Shown piece by piece: positions 7,984-16,311 of a stretch of DNA of 26,801 nucleotides. The stretch's first letter is position 1; each line of letters starts with the position of its first letter. The stretch covers positions 1 to 26,801 of the forward strand of contig DNIF01000168.1 in NCBI GenBank assembly GCA_003485715.1. Direction: 5' to 3'. This stretch comes from Gammaproteobacteria bacterium. Lineage in GTDB: Bacteria > Pseudomonadota > Gammaproteobacteria > UBA7966. The notes beneath the pieces were generated by a model. It was not told the DNA's origin. It worked only from the letters and a program-made list of their open reading frames with translations, and did not search any database. The position numbers and the translations under genes were made by a program.

Positions 7984-8647
7984 CACCGCCGGGATCCTGC
8001 GCGCTGTCCTCGTCTGGCTGCTGTTGTCGGTGGCCGGGATTGCCGCCGGCGAGGCGCTCACCCGCCCCCTGCTGCTACCGATGGCCTTGCTCGGTGACCT
8101 CCTCGTCCCGGGCTTCCACTGGCACATGAGCTTTGCCGTGCACGAACAGGCCCTGAACGTGGTGGTGCAGGCCACAACCGAGCAGGTCGTGGTCGCGAGC
8201 CCGAACAGCGGGTTGCACCCCGGGGTCTCGGTGCGGGCAGGGGCGACCACCGCGCACCTGCTCCTGCCCACCGTCATCTGGCTTAGCGTGCTCGCCGCCG
8301 CGCGGGTGGACGGCTGGCGCCAGCGGCTCGCGCTCATGGCGGGCGGTCTTGTCGCCTCGCAGATTCTGGCTGCGCTGATGGGCGCCATCCTGCTCGCGGC
8401 CAAGCTCGAACTGCTGCTGGGCCAATTGGCCCAGCAGGTCAACGAGCGGCGGGTGGAAAACTGGGTCGTTCAATCCATGGTGTTCCTCGAAACGGGCGGG
8501 AATGTCGTGCTGGCACTCATCGGGGCAGCCCTGTGTCTGGGCGCTCTCGAGACTTGGCGGATGCGCCGCCGGGCACCACGCGCGCACCAGAATGGTGCGA
8601 CGGGATCGGCCCAATCCGGCTCGCCGTCGCCCGCATCCGGCGGCTGA
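7976..8647 (+). CDS. Exosortase H-associated membrane protein
   Basis: A 223-residue protein starting at GTG 7976, overlapping the exosortase stop by 8 bp, with a purine-rich GGCAGGGG about 10 nt upstream as possible ribosome site. An N-terminal helix (LVWLLLSVAGIAAG), two further hydrophobic stretches in the middle (about HLLLPTVIWLSVLAAA and LMAGGLVASQILAALMGAILLAA) and a C-terminal helix (NVVLALIGAALCLGAL) suggest four membrane spans. A charged cytoplasmic tail (RMRRRAPR, then Ser/Gly/Pro-rich) follows. A soluble loop lies at about 45-95. This layout fits the small membrane proteins encoded directly after xrtH genes. No catalytic motif is apparent; a role in assisting or anchoring the exosortase is inferred from linkage alone. 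Confidence 0.75.
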   Translation: MPDTAGILRAVLVWLLLSVAGIAAGEALTRPLLLPMALLGDLLVPGFHWHMSFAVHEQALNVVVQATTEQVVVASPNSGLHPGVSVRAGATTAHLLLPTVIWLSVLAAARVDGWRQRLALMAGGLVASQILAALMGAILLAAKLELLLGQLAQQVNERRVENWVVQSMVFLETGGNVVLALIGAALCLGALETWRMRRRAPRAHQNGATGSAQSGSPSPASGG

Positions 8648-8737
8648 ACAGCCAGGGCGATTACTGGCACGACACATGCTTGGAAACGGCTGAGGCCGAC
8701 CCGTCGGTGCTCGATTCCTCCTGGTCCATGGACCCTT

Positions 8738-8768
8738 GGGCCGGGCCTCGCGCCCGGCCCTTCTTTTT
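8738..8768 (+). terminator. Rho-independent terminator of the exosortase operon
   Basis: Perfect 9-bp GC stem (GGGCCGGGC 8738-8746, GCCCGGCCC 8752-8760) with loop CTCGC, followed by TTCTTTTT (8761-8768). It works on the plus strand only, as the other side has no T-run. It lies 90 bp after the exosortase-associated gene and 38 bp before the end of the convergent hemW. Confidence 0.92.
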
Positions 8769-8805
8769 CAGGCCCCGTGCCACCCAACCTGCCCGGGCCC
8801 GTCCC

Positions 8806-9969
8806 TCAGGTCGCGTCGGGCAGGAACAAGCCCATCAGATCGTTCAGGTAGCGCCGCCCCTGCGTCGTCGGGCGCACCTGGGTGGCCGACCACTCGATGA
8901 GGCCGAGGGTCTCGGCCCGTGCCAGCCCGGCGCGGGCGACGGACAATGGCAGCCCGGTACGCTCGGGAAAGAGCCAGGCCGGGAAGCCTTCGGTGAGGCG
9001 CAGCGCGTTCAGCATGAACTCGAAGGGCAGCGCCTCGCGCGTTACCGGTTGCGGCTCCGGTCCACCCGCGGCCACCTGCCGCCGATAGGCCTCCGGATGT
9101 CGCGCCCGCTCCTCGCGCCAGACGCACCCGGTGGTCACGTCGGTCAGCTTGGCGTGGGCGCCCGCGCCGATGCCGAGATAGTCGCCGAAGGTCCAGTAAT
9201 TGAGGTTGTGGGCGCACTGCTGGCCACGGCGTGCCCAGGCCGAAACTTCATAGCCCTGATAGCCGTGCGCCGCGAGCAGGGCCTCGCCCTCGACCTGCGC
9301 CGCGGCCACGGTGTCGTCGTCCGGCAGTGCTGGCGGCGGGCGATGGTGGAAGGGTGTGCCCTGCTCCAGCGTCAGGTGGTACCACGACAGGTGATCGGGT
9401 GCGAGCGCGATGGCCTCCCGCAGATCGAACATGGCCTCCGCCACGCCGTCGCCAGGCAGGCCGTACATGAGGTCGATGTTGATCGAGCCAAAGCCCGCGG
9501 CCCTTGCCATCGCCACGGCCGCGAGCGCCTGCGCGCGGCCGTGGATGCGTCCGAGCGCTGCCAGACGATCATCCCGCAGGCTCTGCACGCCGATGGATAG
9601 TCGGTTCACCCCGGCCGCTGCGTAACCCGCGAAGTGCGCCGCATCGGCGGTACCCGGGTTCGCCTCAAGGGTCACCTCGAGATCCGGTGGCAGGGCAAGG
9701 AGGCTCCGCAGCCCGCAAAGCAGGCGGTCGATGGACTCGGGAGCGAACAGACTCGGCGTACCGCCGCCGATGAACACACTCGTCAGCCGGCGACCCCACA
9801 CCTTCGGCAATTGCCGTTCGAGATCGGCCAGCAGGCTATCGACATAGGCGCGCTCGGGCAGGACCTCCGGAGCCTGGTGCGAGTTGAAATCGCAGTACGG
9901 ACACTTGCGCACGCACCACGGCAGGTGCACGTACAGGGTGAGCGGCAGCGGAGCGGTGAAGTTCAACAT
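8806..9969 (-). CDS. hemW: Heme chaperone / radical SAM protein HemW
   Basis: Radical-SAM family heme-binding chaperone, formerly annotated as oxygen-independent coproporphyrinogen III oxidase-like (YggW). From the ATG at 9969 the protein is 387 residues and begins, like E. coli HemW, about ten residues before LYVHLPWC. The Fe-S cluster motif is C19-x3-C23-x2-C26. Further family blocks are GGGTPSL, LEANPGT, GVNRLSIGVQS, DLMYGLPG and HNLNYWTFGDYLGIGAGAHAK. The proximal Cys found four residues after the cluster in true HemN is absent (CDFN), as expected of HemW. An ATG at 10011 with a GAGGG upstream would add 14 residues and leave only 21 bp after rdgB, so the start is not settled. It is last in the rph-rdgB-hemW run. 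Confidence 0.93.
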   Translation of the reverse strand: MLNFTAPLPLTLYVHLPWCVRKCPYCDFNSHQAPEVLPERAYVDSLLADLERQLPKVWGRRLTSVFIGGGTPSLFAPESIDRLLCGLRSLLALPPDLEVTLEANPGTADAAHFAGYAAAGVNRLSIGVQSLRDDRLAALGRIHGRAQALAAVAMARAAGFGSINIDLMYGLPGDGVAEAMFDLREAIALAPDHLSWYHLTLEQGTPFHHRPPPALPDDDTVAAAQVEGEALLAAHGYQGYEVSAWARRGQQCAHNLNYWTFGDYLGIGAGAHAKLTDVTTGCVWREERARHPEAYRRQVAAGGPEPQPVTREALPFEFMLNALRLTEGFPAWLFPERTGLPLSVARAGLARAETLGLIEWSATQVRPTTQGRRYLNDLMGLFLPDAT

Positions 9970-10032
9970 GGGGCGTTGGCAAACCGGCCGCACGGAGCAG
10001 CCGAAACGCACATGGCAACCCTCACGCTGCGC

Positions 10033-10629
10033 TCAATCGGCCGCCGCAAGCCGTTCTAGCAGGCTGCGCAAGGCCTGCCCCCGATGACTGAGCCGCTGTT
10101 TCTCCGCCGGGGCAAGCTCGGCTGCGGTAAGTCCTGTTCCATGCACTTCGAAGAGTGAGTCGTAGCCGAAGCCGCCCGCACCGCGCTCGGCGCGGGCAAT
10201 ACTCCCCGCCCACTCCGCCTCGGCGACGATCGGACGCGGGTCCTCCGGATGCCGGAGAAAGACGAGCACGCAGACGAAGCGTGCCGTGCGCAGCGCATCC
10301 GGAACGCCCGCGAGCTCGGCGAGCAACAGCGCGCGATGGGCCGCGTCACTCGCACCCTCACCGGCGTAGCGCGCCGAATAGACACCAGGCGCACCGTCCA
10401 GCGCATCCACGCAAAGGCCGGAGTCATCGGCCAGTGCCGGCAGGCCCGTTGCACGTGCAGCGTGGCGCGCCTTGATGAGCGCATTCTCGAGGAAGGATGC
10501 ACCCGTTTCATCAGCATCAGGCACAGCGACGTCGCGCTGGCTCACGAGATCGACCGGCTCCGTGGCAAACAGGGCTCGAAACTCGGCCAGCTTCCCTGCA
10601 TTCCCCGTGGCGACGACAATCCGTTGCAT
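10033..10629 (-). CDS. rdgB: dITP/XTP pyrophosphatase (non-canonical purine NTP hydrolase)
   Basis: Cytoplasmic house-cleaning enzyme of the HAM1/RdgB family that hydrolyses dITP, ITP and XTP to monophosphates, keeping deaminated purines out of nucleic acids. 198 residues, close to E. coli RdgB (197). Start is ATG at 10629 with GGAGGT five bases before it. The N-terminal ATGNAGKLAEF is the nucleotide-binding signature. FLENALIKARHAA, ADDSGLCVDALDGAPGVYSARYAG (metal and base binding), GGFGYDSLF and LSHRGQAL follow in the usual order. The preceding 15 codons of the open frame are not family-like. It sits 48 bp after rph and is followed by hemW, the widely conserved order. Confidence 0.96.
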   Translation of the reverse strand: MQRIVVATGNAGKLAEFRALFATEPVDLVSQRDVAVPDADETGASFLENALIKARHAARATGLPALADDSGLCVDALDGAPGVYSARYAGEGASDAAHRALLLAELAGVPDALRTARFVCVLVFLRHPEDPRPIVAEAEWAGSIARAERGAGGFGYDSLFEVHGTGLTAAELAPAEKQRLSHRGQALRSLLERLAAAD

Positions 10630-10677
10630 ATCCGACCTCCGCTCCGGTGAACTCACGGCTGCACGAGCACTCACGCC

Positions 10678-11397
10678 TCACGCAGCCAAGGCGCTGCGCT
10701 GACATTCGATGATGTGGGCAATCCCGACGCGAGCGAGACTCAGCATGGCCTCGAGCTCCGTCTGCCGGAACGCGTGACCTTCAGCGGTACCTTGCAGTTC
10801 GATGAAGCCGCCAGCGTCGTTCATGACCACATTCAGATCGGTCTCGGCACTGGAATCCTCGGCGTAGTCGAGGTCGAGCACCGGCGTGCCGTTGCAGATC
10901 CCGACCGAAACCGCGGCCACCATGCCGTGGATGGGATCACGCGGGCACAGACGCCGGGCACGCAGCTTCGCGACAGCATCCACCAAAGCGAGGTAGGCGC
11001 CACTGATGGCGGCCGTGCGCGTACCGCCATCGGCCTGGAGCACGTCGCAATCGAGAATCACGGTGCGCTCACCCAAGGCCTCGAGGTCCACCACGGCCCG
11101 CAGGGATCGGCCGATGAGACGCTGGATCTCGAGTGTGCGACCGGACTGCCCACCCCCCGCCGCCTCGCGCCGATTGCGGGTACCGGTCGCACGCGGCAGC
11201 ATGCCGTATTCGGCCGTGACCCAGCCTGAGCCCTTGCCACGCAACCAGCCGGGGGCCTTCTCCTCCACCGACGCCGTGCACAGCACCCGTGTGTCGCCGA
11301 ACTCCACCAGCACCGACCCCTCGGCATGTCGGGTGTAGTGACGGGTGAAACACACGGTGCGCGTGGCATCTGCAGGACGGCCGCTCGGTCGGGTCAT
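10678..11397 (-). CDS. rph: Ribonuclease PH
   Basis: Phosphate-dependent 3'-5' exoribonuclease that trims the 3' ends of tRNA precursors. The product is 239 residues (E. coli 238) from the ATG at 11397, with GGAG five bases upstream. It opens MTRPSGR, the family N-terminus. Visible blocks are [33 protein letters not shown] (with the RNA-binding Arg cluster TRNRREA), [32 protein letters not shown] with the phosphate-binding GGTRT, and [18 protein letters not shown] with the acidic metal site. The 3' end is full length, unlike the frameshifted gene of E. coli K-12. It is the first gene of the rph-rdgB-hemW group and divergent from yicC. Confidence 0.97.
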   Translation of the reverse strand: MTRPSGRPADATRTVCFTRHYTRHAEGSVLVEFGDTRVLCTASVEEKAPGWLRGKGSGWVTAEYGMLPRATGTRNRREAAGGGQSGRTLEIQRLIGRSLRAVVDLEALGERTVILDCDVLQADGGTRTAAISGAYLALVDAVAKLRARRLCPRDPIHGMVAAVSVGICNGTPVLDLDYAEDSSAETDLNVVMNDAGGFIELQGTAEGHAFRQTELEAMLSLARVGIAHIIECQRSALAA

Positions 11398-11425
11398 GAT
11401 GGCTCCGGGGGATGAAGGGGTGCCG

Positions 11426-11431
11426 AGTATA
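11426..11431 (-). promoter_or_regulatory. Candidate -10 box for the rph operon
   Basis: On the minus strand the hexamer reads TATACT, one base from the sigma-70 consensus. It lies 28 bases before the rph ATG, leaving a short leader that contains the ribosome site. At 17-bp spacing the -35 position reads TACGGG, which is poor, so the call rests on the -10 alone. Confidence 0.35.
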
Positions 11432-11586
11432 GGCGGGGTGGCGATGCCCCCGTAGCGCGTCACGGCAACGCACTGCTGCGCCCGGGCTCCCGGGTGACCC
11501 GCGCGGCAACGCGCATCGTGACTGGCTGGCGCTACCATGCGCGACTCCTGCGGTCTGCCGCGCCACCCCAGATGGATCTGCCACCC

Positions 11587-12453
11587 ATGCCCGCCTCGAT
11601 GACCGCCTTTGCGAGTCGTTCCCGCGATCTGCCCTCGGCCCGCCTAAGCTGCGAACTGCGGGCAGTCAATCACCGCTACCTCGAACTCGGTCTGCGTCTG
11701 CCCGAGGAGCTGCGCGCACACGAGGCCGAGCTGCGCGAGCGCATCAGCCGGCAGGTCCGCCGCGGCAAGGTAGATTTCAGACTGGAGATCGCAGCCACCG
11801 TTGCCGGGGCTGGGGCCTTGCGTCTGAACCTCATGAACCTTGCCGCCGTGGTCGAGGCCTGTGGGGAGGTGCAGATCGCTTGTGGTCAGGCACAGGCACC
11901 CGGCGTCATCGAGCTCCTGCGCTGGCCCGGTGTGGTGGAGAGCACCTCGCCAGATCCGGAATCACTGTTGCCGGATGTGCTTGAGCTCGTCGAGGAGACG
12001 CTGGCGGATTTCCTCGCCGGTCGGCAGCGTGAGGGCGCTCGCATCGCAGAGTTCATGCAGGCACGGCTGACGGACATGGCACATCAGGTGGCCCTGCTGC
12101 GCGAGAAACTGCCGAAGCTCGTCCAGCATCAGCGGGAGCGTCTCCTCGCGCGCATCGCCGACCTCGGTGTGAACGTGGACCCGGGCCGGATCGAGCAGGA
12201 AGTCGCCCTGCTCGCCCAACGCGCCGACGTGGCCGAGGAGGTCGATCGCCTCGACACGCATCTCACCGAGGTGCGCCGTCTGCTCGACGAGCCCGAGCCG
12301 ATCGGCCGCAAGCTCGATTTCCTGATGCAGGAACTCAACCGCGAGAGCAACACTCTGGGCTCGAAGTCACAGGCACTGGAGAGCACTGCCATCGCGGTGG
12401 AACTCAAGGTGCTCATCGAGCAGATGCGCGAGCAGGTGCAGAACGTCGAGTGA
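11587..12453 (+). CDS. yicC: YicC family endoribonuclease-like protein
   Basis: A 288-residue member of the YicC/YloC family (E. coli 287), reported as endoribonucleases of the RhyB-degrading type. The start at 11587 gives [11 protein letters not shown], matching the conserved SMTA(F/Y) N-terminus. The YicC-like N-domain runs to about residue 155 with [24 protein letters not shown] and LRWPGV. The C-terminal DUF1732-type domain carries [29 protein letters not shown] and [18 protein letters not shown], ending in [18 protein letters not shown], which is nearly invariant in the family. A possible ATG at 11572 would add five residues. In many relatives gmk follows directly; here about 4.9 kb intervenes. 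Confidence 0.95.
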   Translation: MPASMTAFASRSRDLPSARLSCELRAVNHRYLELGLRLPEELRAHEAELRERISRQVRRGKVDFRLEIAATVAGAGALRLNLMNLAAVVEACGEVQIACGQAQAPGVIELLRWPGVVESTSPDPESLLPDVLELVEETLADFLAGRQREGARIAEFMQARLTDMAHQVALLREKLPKLVQHQRERLLARIADLGVNVDPGRIEQEVALLAQRADVAEEVDRLDTHLTEVRRLLDEPEPIGRKLDFLMQELNRESNTLGSKSQALESTAIAVELKVLIEQMREQVQNVE

Positions 12454-12516
12454 CTCGGCCGCGTACCCGCACCTCATCCCGGCAGATCCTTGCAGATCCC
12501 CACAGGAGCCCATCGC

Positions 12517-12781
12517 ATGCTTGATCCCGTACAGCTTGCCCAGGCCGTCGAACGTGTGGCCGCAGCCGCAACGCGCCCGGCCACGGTGATCGTGATCGGT
12601 TCCTACGCCCGCAGCGATGCGACCGAGGCTTCGGACCTCGACTCTGCGCCTGCTCACACCCTACGCCGTCGAGTACCGCTACGACGACGAGGCGCCCGAG
12701 TTGCTTACACCGGCACAAGCACTGGCCATCGTGGCCGCGCTGCTGATCTGGTGCGACGAGCTGACGCGGCTGCACTCATGA
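12517..12781 (+). pseudogene. Remnant of an MNT/HEPN toxin-antitoxin pair (internal deletion)
   Basis: The frame from ATG 12517 (ribosome site ACAGGAG about 7 nt upstream) encodes a minimal nucleotidyltransferase N-terminus, ending in the metal-binding motif GSYARSDATEASDLD (about 12598-12642). Directly after DLD the MNT frame loses all resemblance. In the +1 frame the sequence becomes the C-terminal end of a HEPN-domain protein: LRLLTPYAVEYRYDDEAPELL, then an Ala/Leu-rich helix LTPAQALAIVAALLIWCDEL, stop at 12779-12781. The last two-thirds of the MNT gene and the first half or more of the HEPN gene, with its RX4-6H active site, are therefore missing. This fits one deletion joining two adjacent genes. 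MNT/HEPN pairs act as toxin-antitoxin modules in which the MNT AMPylates or otherwise silences the HEPN RNase. What remains cannot do either. Assignment of both halves is by motif recognition. Confidence 0.75.
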
Positions 12782-12848
12782 CCACGACGCTCGCGCAGCC
12801 CTTGCAGGGCCAACGCGAAGCCAGCGTCCGCGACCCAAAAGCACCCGC

Positions 12849-13730
12849 TCACAGCACTTGCCTGAGCAGCGCCCCGATCGCCGACGGATTGCGGGTCGTG
12901 CGGATACCGCAGGCCTCCAGCACCGCGAGCTTCGCCTCGGCTGTGCCCTGGCCGCCCGAGACGATGGCACCGGCGTGACCCATGCGTCGACCGGGCGGTG
13001 CCGTCACGCCGGCGATGAAACCGACGATGGGCTTCTGCATGTGCTCCCGCGCCCACTCGGCGGCGAGTTCCTCGTCGCGGCCGCCGATCTCCCCGATCAT
13101 CACCACGGCCTCGGTCAGGGGATCGTCGTTGAACAGTCGGAGTACGTCGCTGTGGCTCAGGCCGCCCACGGGATCGCCGCCGATGCCGACTGCGCTGGAT
13201 TGTCCGATGCCGAGTTCGGTGAGTTGCGCGACGGCTTCGTAGGTCAAGGTGCCGGAGCGCGATACCACCCCGACATGACCCCGACGGTGGATATGCCCGG
13301 GCATGATGCCGATCTTGATCTCATCCGGCGTGATGACACCGGGGCAGTTCGGTCCCACGACCAGCGTGCGGCTCTGCCGCCGGCTCATCTCTGCCCGCAC
13401 CTCGATCATGTCGCGCACGGGGATGCCATCGGTGATGCAGATCACGAGGTCCAGTTCCGCTTCCACGGCCTCGAGAATCGCGGCGGCCGCCGCGGCAGGA
13501 GGCACATAGATCACGCTCGCGTTGGCACCGGTCTGGGTCTTCGCCTCGGCGACCGTCGCGTAGATCGGGATCCCGTCGAAGGCTTCGCCTGCTCGTCGGG
13601 GATTCACTCCGGCGACGAAGGCATCCTTGCCGAAGGCGTAGTCGCGACAGGCACGGGTATGGAACTGCGCGGTCTTGCCCGTGATGCCCTGAGTCATCAC
13701 CCGCGTGTGACGATCGACGAGAATGCCCAT
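12849..13730 (-). CDS. sucD: Succinyl-CoA ligase alpha subunit (CoA-binding, phosphohistidine)
   Basis: Alpha subunit of the ADP-forming acyl-CoA synthetase of the TCA cycle; 293 residues from ATG 13730 (E. coli 289). The CoA-binding Rossmann domain starts MGILVDRHTRVMTQGITG. The dinucleotide-like GPNCPGVITPDEIKIGIMPGHI and the ligase domain with SRSGTLTYEA, GIGGDPVGG and MIGEIGG follow. Phosphohistidine His252 lies in RRMGHAGAIVSGG. The hinge between GIP and GPNC is two residues longer than in E. coli SucD, in the direction of malate-CoA ligase alpha (MtkB). The block GPNCPGVITP and the ending are succinate-type, so succinate is the likelier substrate. It is 34 bp after sucC on the same strand and ends beside the MNT/HEPN remnant. 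Confidence 0.9.
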   Translation of the reverse strand: MGILVDRHTRVMTQGITGKTAQFHTRACRDYAFGKDAFVAGVNPRRAGEAFDGIPIYATVAEAKTQTGANASVIYVPPAAAAAAILEAVEAELDLVICITDGIPVRDMIEVRAEMSRRQSRTLVVGPNCPGVITPDEIKIGIMPGHIHRRGHVGVVSRSGTLTYEAVAQLTELGIGQSSAVGIGGDPVGGLSHSDVLRLFNDDPLTEAVVMIGEIGGRDEELAAEWAREHMQKPIVGFIAGVTAPPGRRMGHAGAIVSGGQGTAEAKLAVLEACGIRTTRNPSAIGALLRQVL

Positions 13731-13764
13731 GCTTGGCCGACTCCCGGCTGAGGTATAACGATGG

Positions 13765-14931
13765 TCAGCTTGCAGCCGCCACCCGGACGACCTTCTCCGC
13801 CGCCTCGGCGAGCGTATCGGCGGCAATGAACGGCAGGCCGGATGCCTGCAGGATCTCCCGGCCGAGGGCCTCATTCGTGCCCTTCATCCGCACCACCAGC
13901 GGAATCTCCAGCGCGACCGCACGACTGGCGGTCACCAGCCCCTCGGCGATCACGTCACAGCGCATGATGCCGCCGAAGATGTTGACGAGGATCGCCCGCA
14001 GGCTCGGGTTGTCGAGCATCACCCGGAAGGCCTCGGTGACCTTCTCGGTGGTGGCACCGCCACCCACATCGAGGAAGTTCGCCGGCGTGCCGCCGAAGAG
14101 CTTGATGGCGTCCATGGTCGCCATGGCAAGCCCGGCCCCGTTGACCAGACAGCCGATGTTGCCGTCGAGCGGGATGTAGCTCAGGCCATGCTCACTGGCA
14201 CGGCGCTCGGCCGGATGTTCCTCGTCCGGGTCGCGCAGCGCGAGCAGATCCGGATGCCGGAACAGCGCGTTGGAATCGAAGCTCATCTTGACGTCCAGCG
14301 CGACCAGTCTGCCCTCGCCCGTAAGCACGAGCGGGTTGACTTCGAGCAGGGTGGCGTCGAGGTCCCAGAACGCGCGGTAGAGACCCTGAAAGAGCGTACG
14401 TGCCTGCGGCAGGCTGACGGCGGGCAGACCCATGGCACGGGCGATGGATTCGGCTTGCTGATCGGTGACGCCGAGGCCAGGGTCCACGTGCAGCCGATGG
14501 ATCCTGTCCGGGGCCCGCGCACCGAGTTCCTCGATATCCATGCCCCCTTCACCGGCAGCCATCAGGCAGACACAGCGCGTCGCACGTTCCACCAGCAGAC
14601 CGACGTAAAGCTCCTGGCGCAGATCCGCCAGTTCCTCGATGAGCAGACGCCGCACCGTCTGGCCGGCGGGGCCGGTCTGCGGCGTGACGAGCTGCATGCC
14701 GAGCAGGTGCCCGGCGTGTGCGCTCAGTTCCTCGATAGAGCGGGCGATGCGCACGCCGCCGCCCTTGCCACGTCCGCCGGCATGGATCTGGGCCTTGACG
14801 ACCCACGCCGATCCACCCAGTTGACGGGCGGCATCGATCGCCTCCGCGACCGATCGGCAGGCCACACCGCGGGGAACGGGCACACCGCAGGCCGCAAGGA
14901 GCTGCTTACCCTGGTACTCGTGGATCTTCAC
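13765..14931 (-). CDS. sucC: Succinyl-CoA ligase beta subunit (ATP-grasp)
   Basis: Nucleotide-binding beta subunit of succinyl-CoA ligase, 388 residues, exactly the E. coli length. Start: two in-frame GTG codons occur at 14940 and 14931. GGAGGT (14946-14941) directly abuts the first but stands nine bases before the second, so 14931 is chosen ([12 protein letters not shown]). The ATP-grasp domain shows [18 protein letters not shown]. The acyl-CoA ligase domain shows [16 protein letters not shown] (metal ligands), [30 protein letters not shown] and [15 protein letters not shown]. No sucAB or other TCA-cycle gene is adjacent. Malate-CoA ligase beta (MtkA) is homologous and cannot be fully excluded. 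Confidence 0.92.
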   Translation of the reverse strand: MKIHEYQGKQLLAACGVPVPRGVACRSVAEAIDAARQLGGSAWVVKAQIHAGGRGKGGGVRIARSIEELSAHAGHLLGMQLVTPQTGPAGQTVRRLLIEELADLRQELYVGLLVERATRCVCLMAAGEGGMDIEELGARAPDRIHRLHVDPGLGVTDQQAESIARAMGLPAVSLPQARTLFQGLYRAFWDLDATLLEVNPLVLTGEGRLVALDVKMSFDSNALFRHPDLLALRDPDEEHPAERRASEHGLSYIPLDGNIGCLVNGAGLAMATMDAIKLFGGTPANFLDVGGGATTEKVTEAFRVMLDNPSLRAILVNIFGGIMRCDVIAEGLVTASRAVALEIPLVVRMKGTNEALGREILQASGLPFIAADTLAEAAEKVVRVAAAS

Positions 14932-15456
14932 CGGGGACACACCTCCATGCCGCGCGGCCTTTGCGTTCTGCGCCGGGCTCTGTCGCGCGCAGGCTGCGGT
15001 TGCGCGGATGGCGAGGCCTCCCGGAGCGCTGTCCTCGCCCGACCAGCCGCCCTCACTCCAAACCTAGCCTGACGCAAAATCCAAGGCGCTGCAAAGACGA
15101 TCGGCAGCGGGCTCGTGCGGCCCGTTGCGACTGCCACCACCCGGCTCAAACGAGTGGCGTGAGAAACCCCTTGGGCATGGTCGAACACCGGGGGAGCCAG
15201 CGATGCGTTGCCCAATCTCCTCACCACTGGCTTGCCACTTCCTCGCCCCTGCCTCGACCATCTGGCACCCATCGATCACACTTCCGCGCGCCAGAAGTAG
15301 CAGCAACGGCCGCTACGCTTCGTTATCGCAGGCATGGCGCTCCGACACGTCGGCTTGCACTGGCCGAAAATCATCAGGGGTCTGCCACCCAGGACCCGCG
15401 CCTGGCAAAGGCATCCTGCGCTCGGCCTCGCAAAGAACCATGCCCGAGGAGGCATC
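14932..15456. other. Divergent intergenic region sucC / methyltransferase, no credible gene
   Basis: About 525 bp with no frame showing a recognisable protein; the open frames here are Arg/Pro/Ser-rich and overlap one another on both strands. A stable stem-loop lies at 15103-15135: CGGGC 15108-15112 pairs with GCCCG 15120-15124, and outer GGCAG 15103-15107 pairs with CTGCC 15131-15135, with a 6-base bulge on the right side. A minus-strand frame at 15064-15306 (80 codons) has no start context or family resemblance. The region must hold the sucCD promoter and probably that of the methyltransferase, but I see no convincing -35/-10 pair. It may be a remnant of lost genes. Confidence 0.5.
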
Positions 15457-16290
15457 GTGAACACGGAACTCACGGATCGGCAGCAGCGGGAACTCGATTA
15501 CCACCGCGAGCACGCCAGGCTGCATCAGTCGATTCTGGCCACGCCCTTCTCCTGGGACGTGCTCCACAACCCCGGCAAGCGGTGGTGGAACGCGTACTGG
15601 GCCATGTATCAGTGCCTGGTGGGTTGCGATCTGCGGGACAAGCGCGTGTTGGTCGTCGGTTGCGGCTTCGGCGATGACGCGTTGCGACTCGCCAAGCTCG
15701 GTGCCAGGGTGAGCGCATTCGACCTCAGCCCCGATTCCCTCCAGATCGCGCGGGCACTGGCCGTTCGTGAGGGCCTCACGGTCGACTTCCAGGAGATGCC
15801 GGCAGAGAAGATGGCTTACGACAGCGACAGCTTCGACTGCATCCTCTGCCGCGACATACTCCATCACGTGGATATCCCGGGGACGATGCGCGAGATCGTC
15901 CGGGTGGCCAGGCCCGGTGCGACTCTGGTGGTCAACGAGATCTACTCGCACTCCATCACCGAGCGCATCAGGCGATCGGACTTCGTCGAGAAATTCCTCT
16001 ACCCCAGGATGCAGCGACTCATCTATGGCCCCGGGAAGCCCTACATCACCGAAGACGAGCGCAAGCTCAGCGAGGTCGATCTCGCAGAGGTAATGCAGCC
16101 GCTTCAGGGCCGCCCACTGATGCAACACTTCAACTTTCTGATCACTCGGGTCATTCCGGAACGCTCGGATGCGCTCGCGAAGGCGGATCGATTGCTGTTG
16201 CGCGTTCTGAAACCCATCGGCCATCTGCTTGCAGGGCGAGTGCTGTTCAGTGCGCACATCGACAAACCTGCCGATGGCAGTTCTCGCTGA
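15457..16290 (+). CDS. Class I SAM-dependent methyltransferase
   Basis: A 277-residue cytoplasmic methyltransferase, substrate unknown. The start is GTG 15457 with AGGAGG four bases upstream; the longer open frame to 15334 adds Arg/His-rich sequence without family resemblance. The SAM-binding fold is clear: motif I VLVVGCGFGDDALRLAKLG (64-82), acidic motif II AFDLSPDSL with Asp89 at the end of beta-2, and motif IV/post-I FDCILCRDILHHVDIPG (126-142) followed by VRVARPGATLVVNE. This is the Methyltransf_11/UbiE-like layout. The C-terminal 110 residues carry YGPGKPYITEDERKLSEVDL and a basic helix, a region that probably sets substrate choice and which I do not recognise. The cupin gene begins 21 bp after the stop, so the two are likely co-transcribed. 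Confidence 0.88.
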   Translation: MNTELTDRQQRELDYHREHARLHQSILATPFSWDVLHNPGKRWWNAYWAMYQCLVGCDLRDKRVLVVGCGFGDDALRLAKLGARVSAFDLSPDSLQIARALAVREGLTVDFQEMPAEKMAYDSDSFDCILCRDILHHVDIPGTMREIVRVARPGATLVVNEIYSHSITERIRRSDFVEKFLYPRMQRLIYGPGKPYITEDERKLSEVDLAEVMQPLQGRPLMQHFNFLITRVIPERSDALAKADRLLLRVLKPIGHLLAGRVLFSAHIDKPADGSSR

Positions 16291-16311
16291 GCTCGGCACC
16301 GGCAGCACTCG

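Noticed and set aside
15313..16308. A 331-codon minus-strand frame opposite the methyltransferase
   Set aside because: The plus strand carries clear SAM-binding motifs and a ribosome site; the antisense frame has neither family motifs nor start context.
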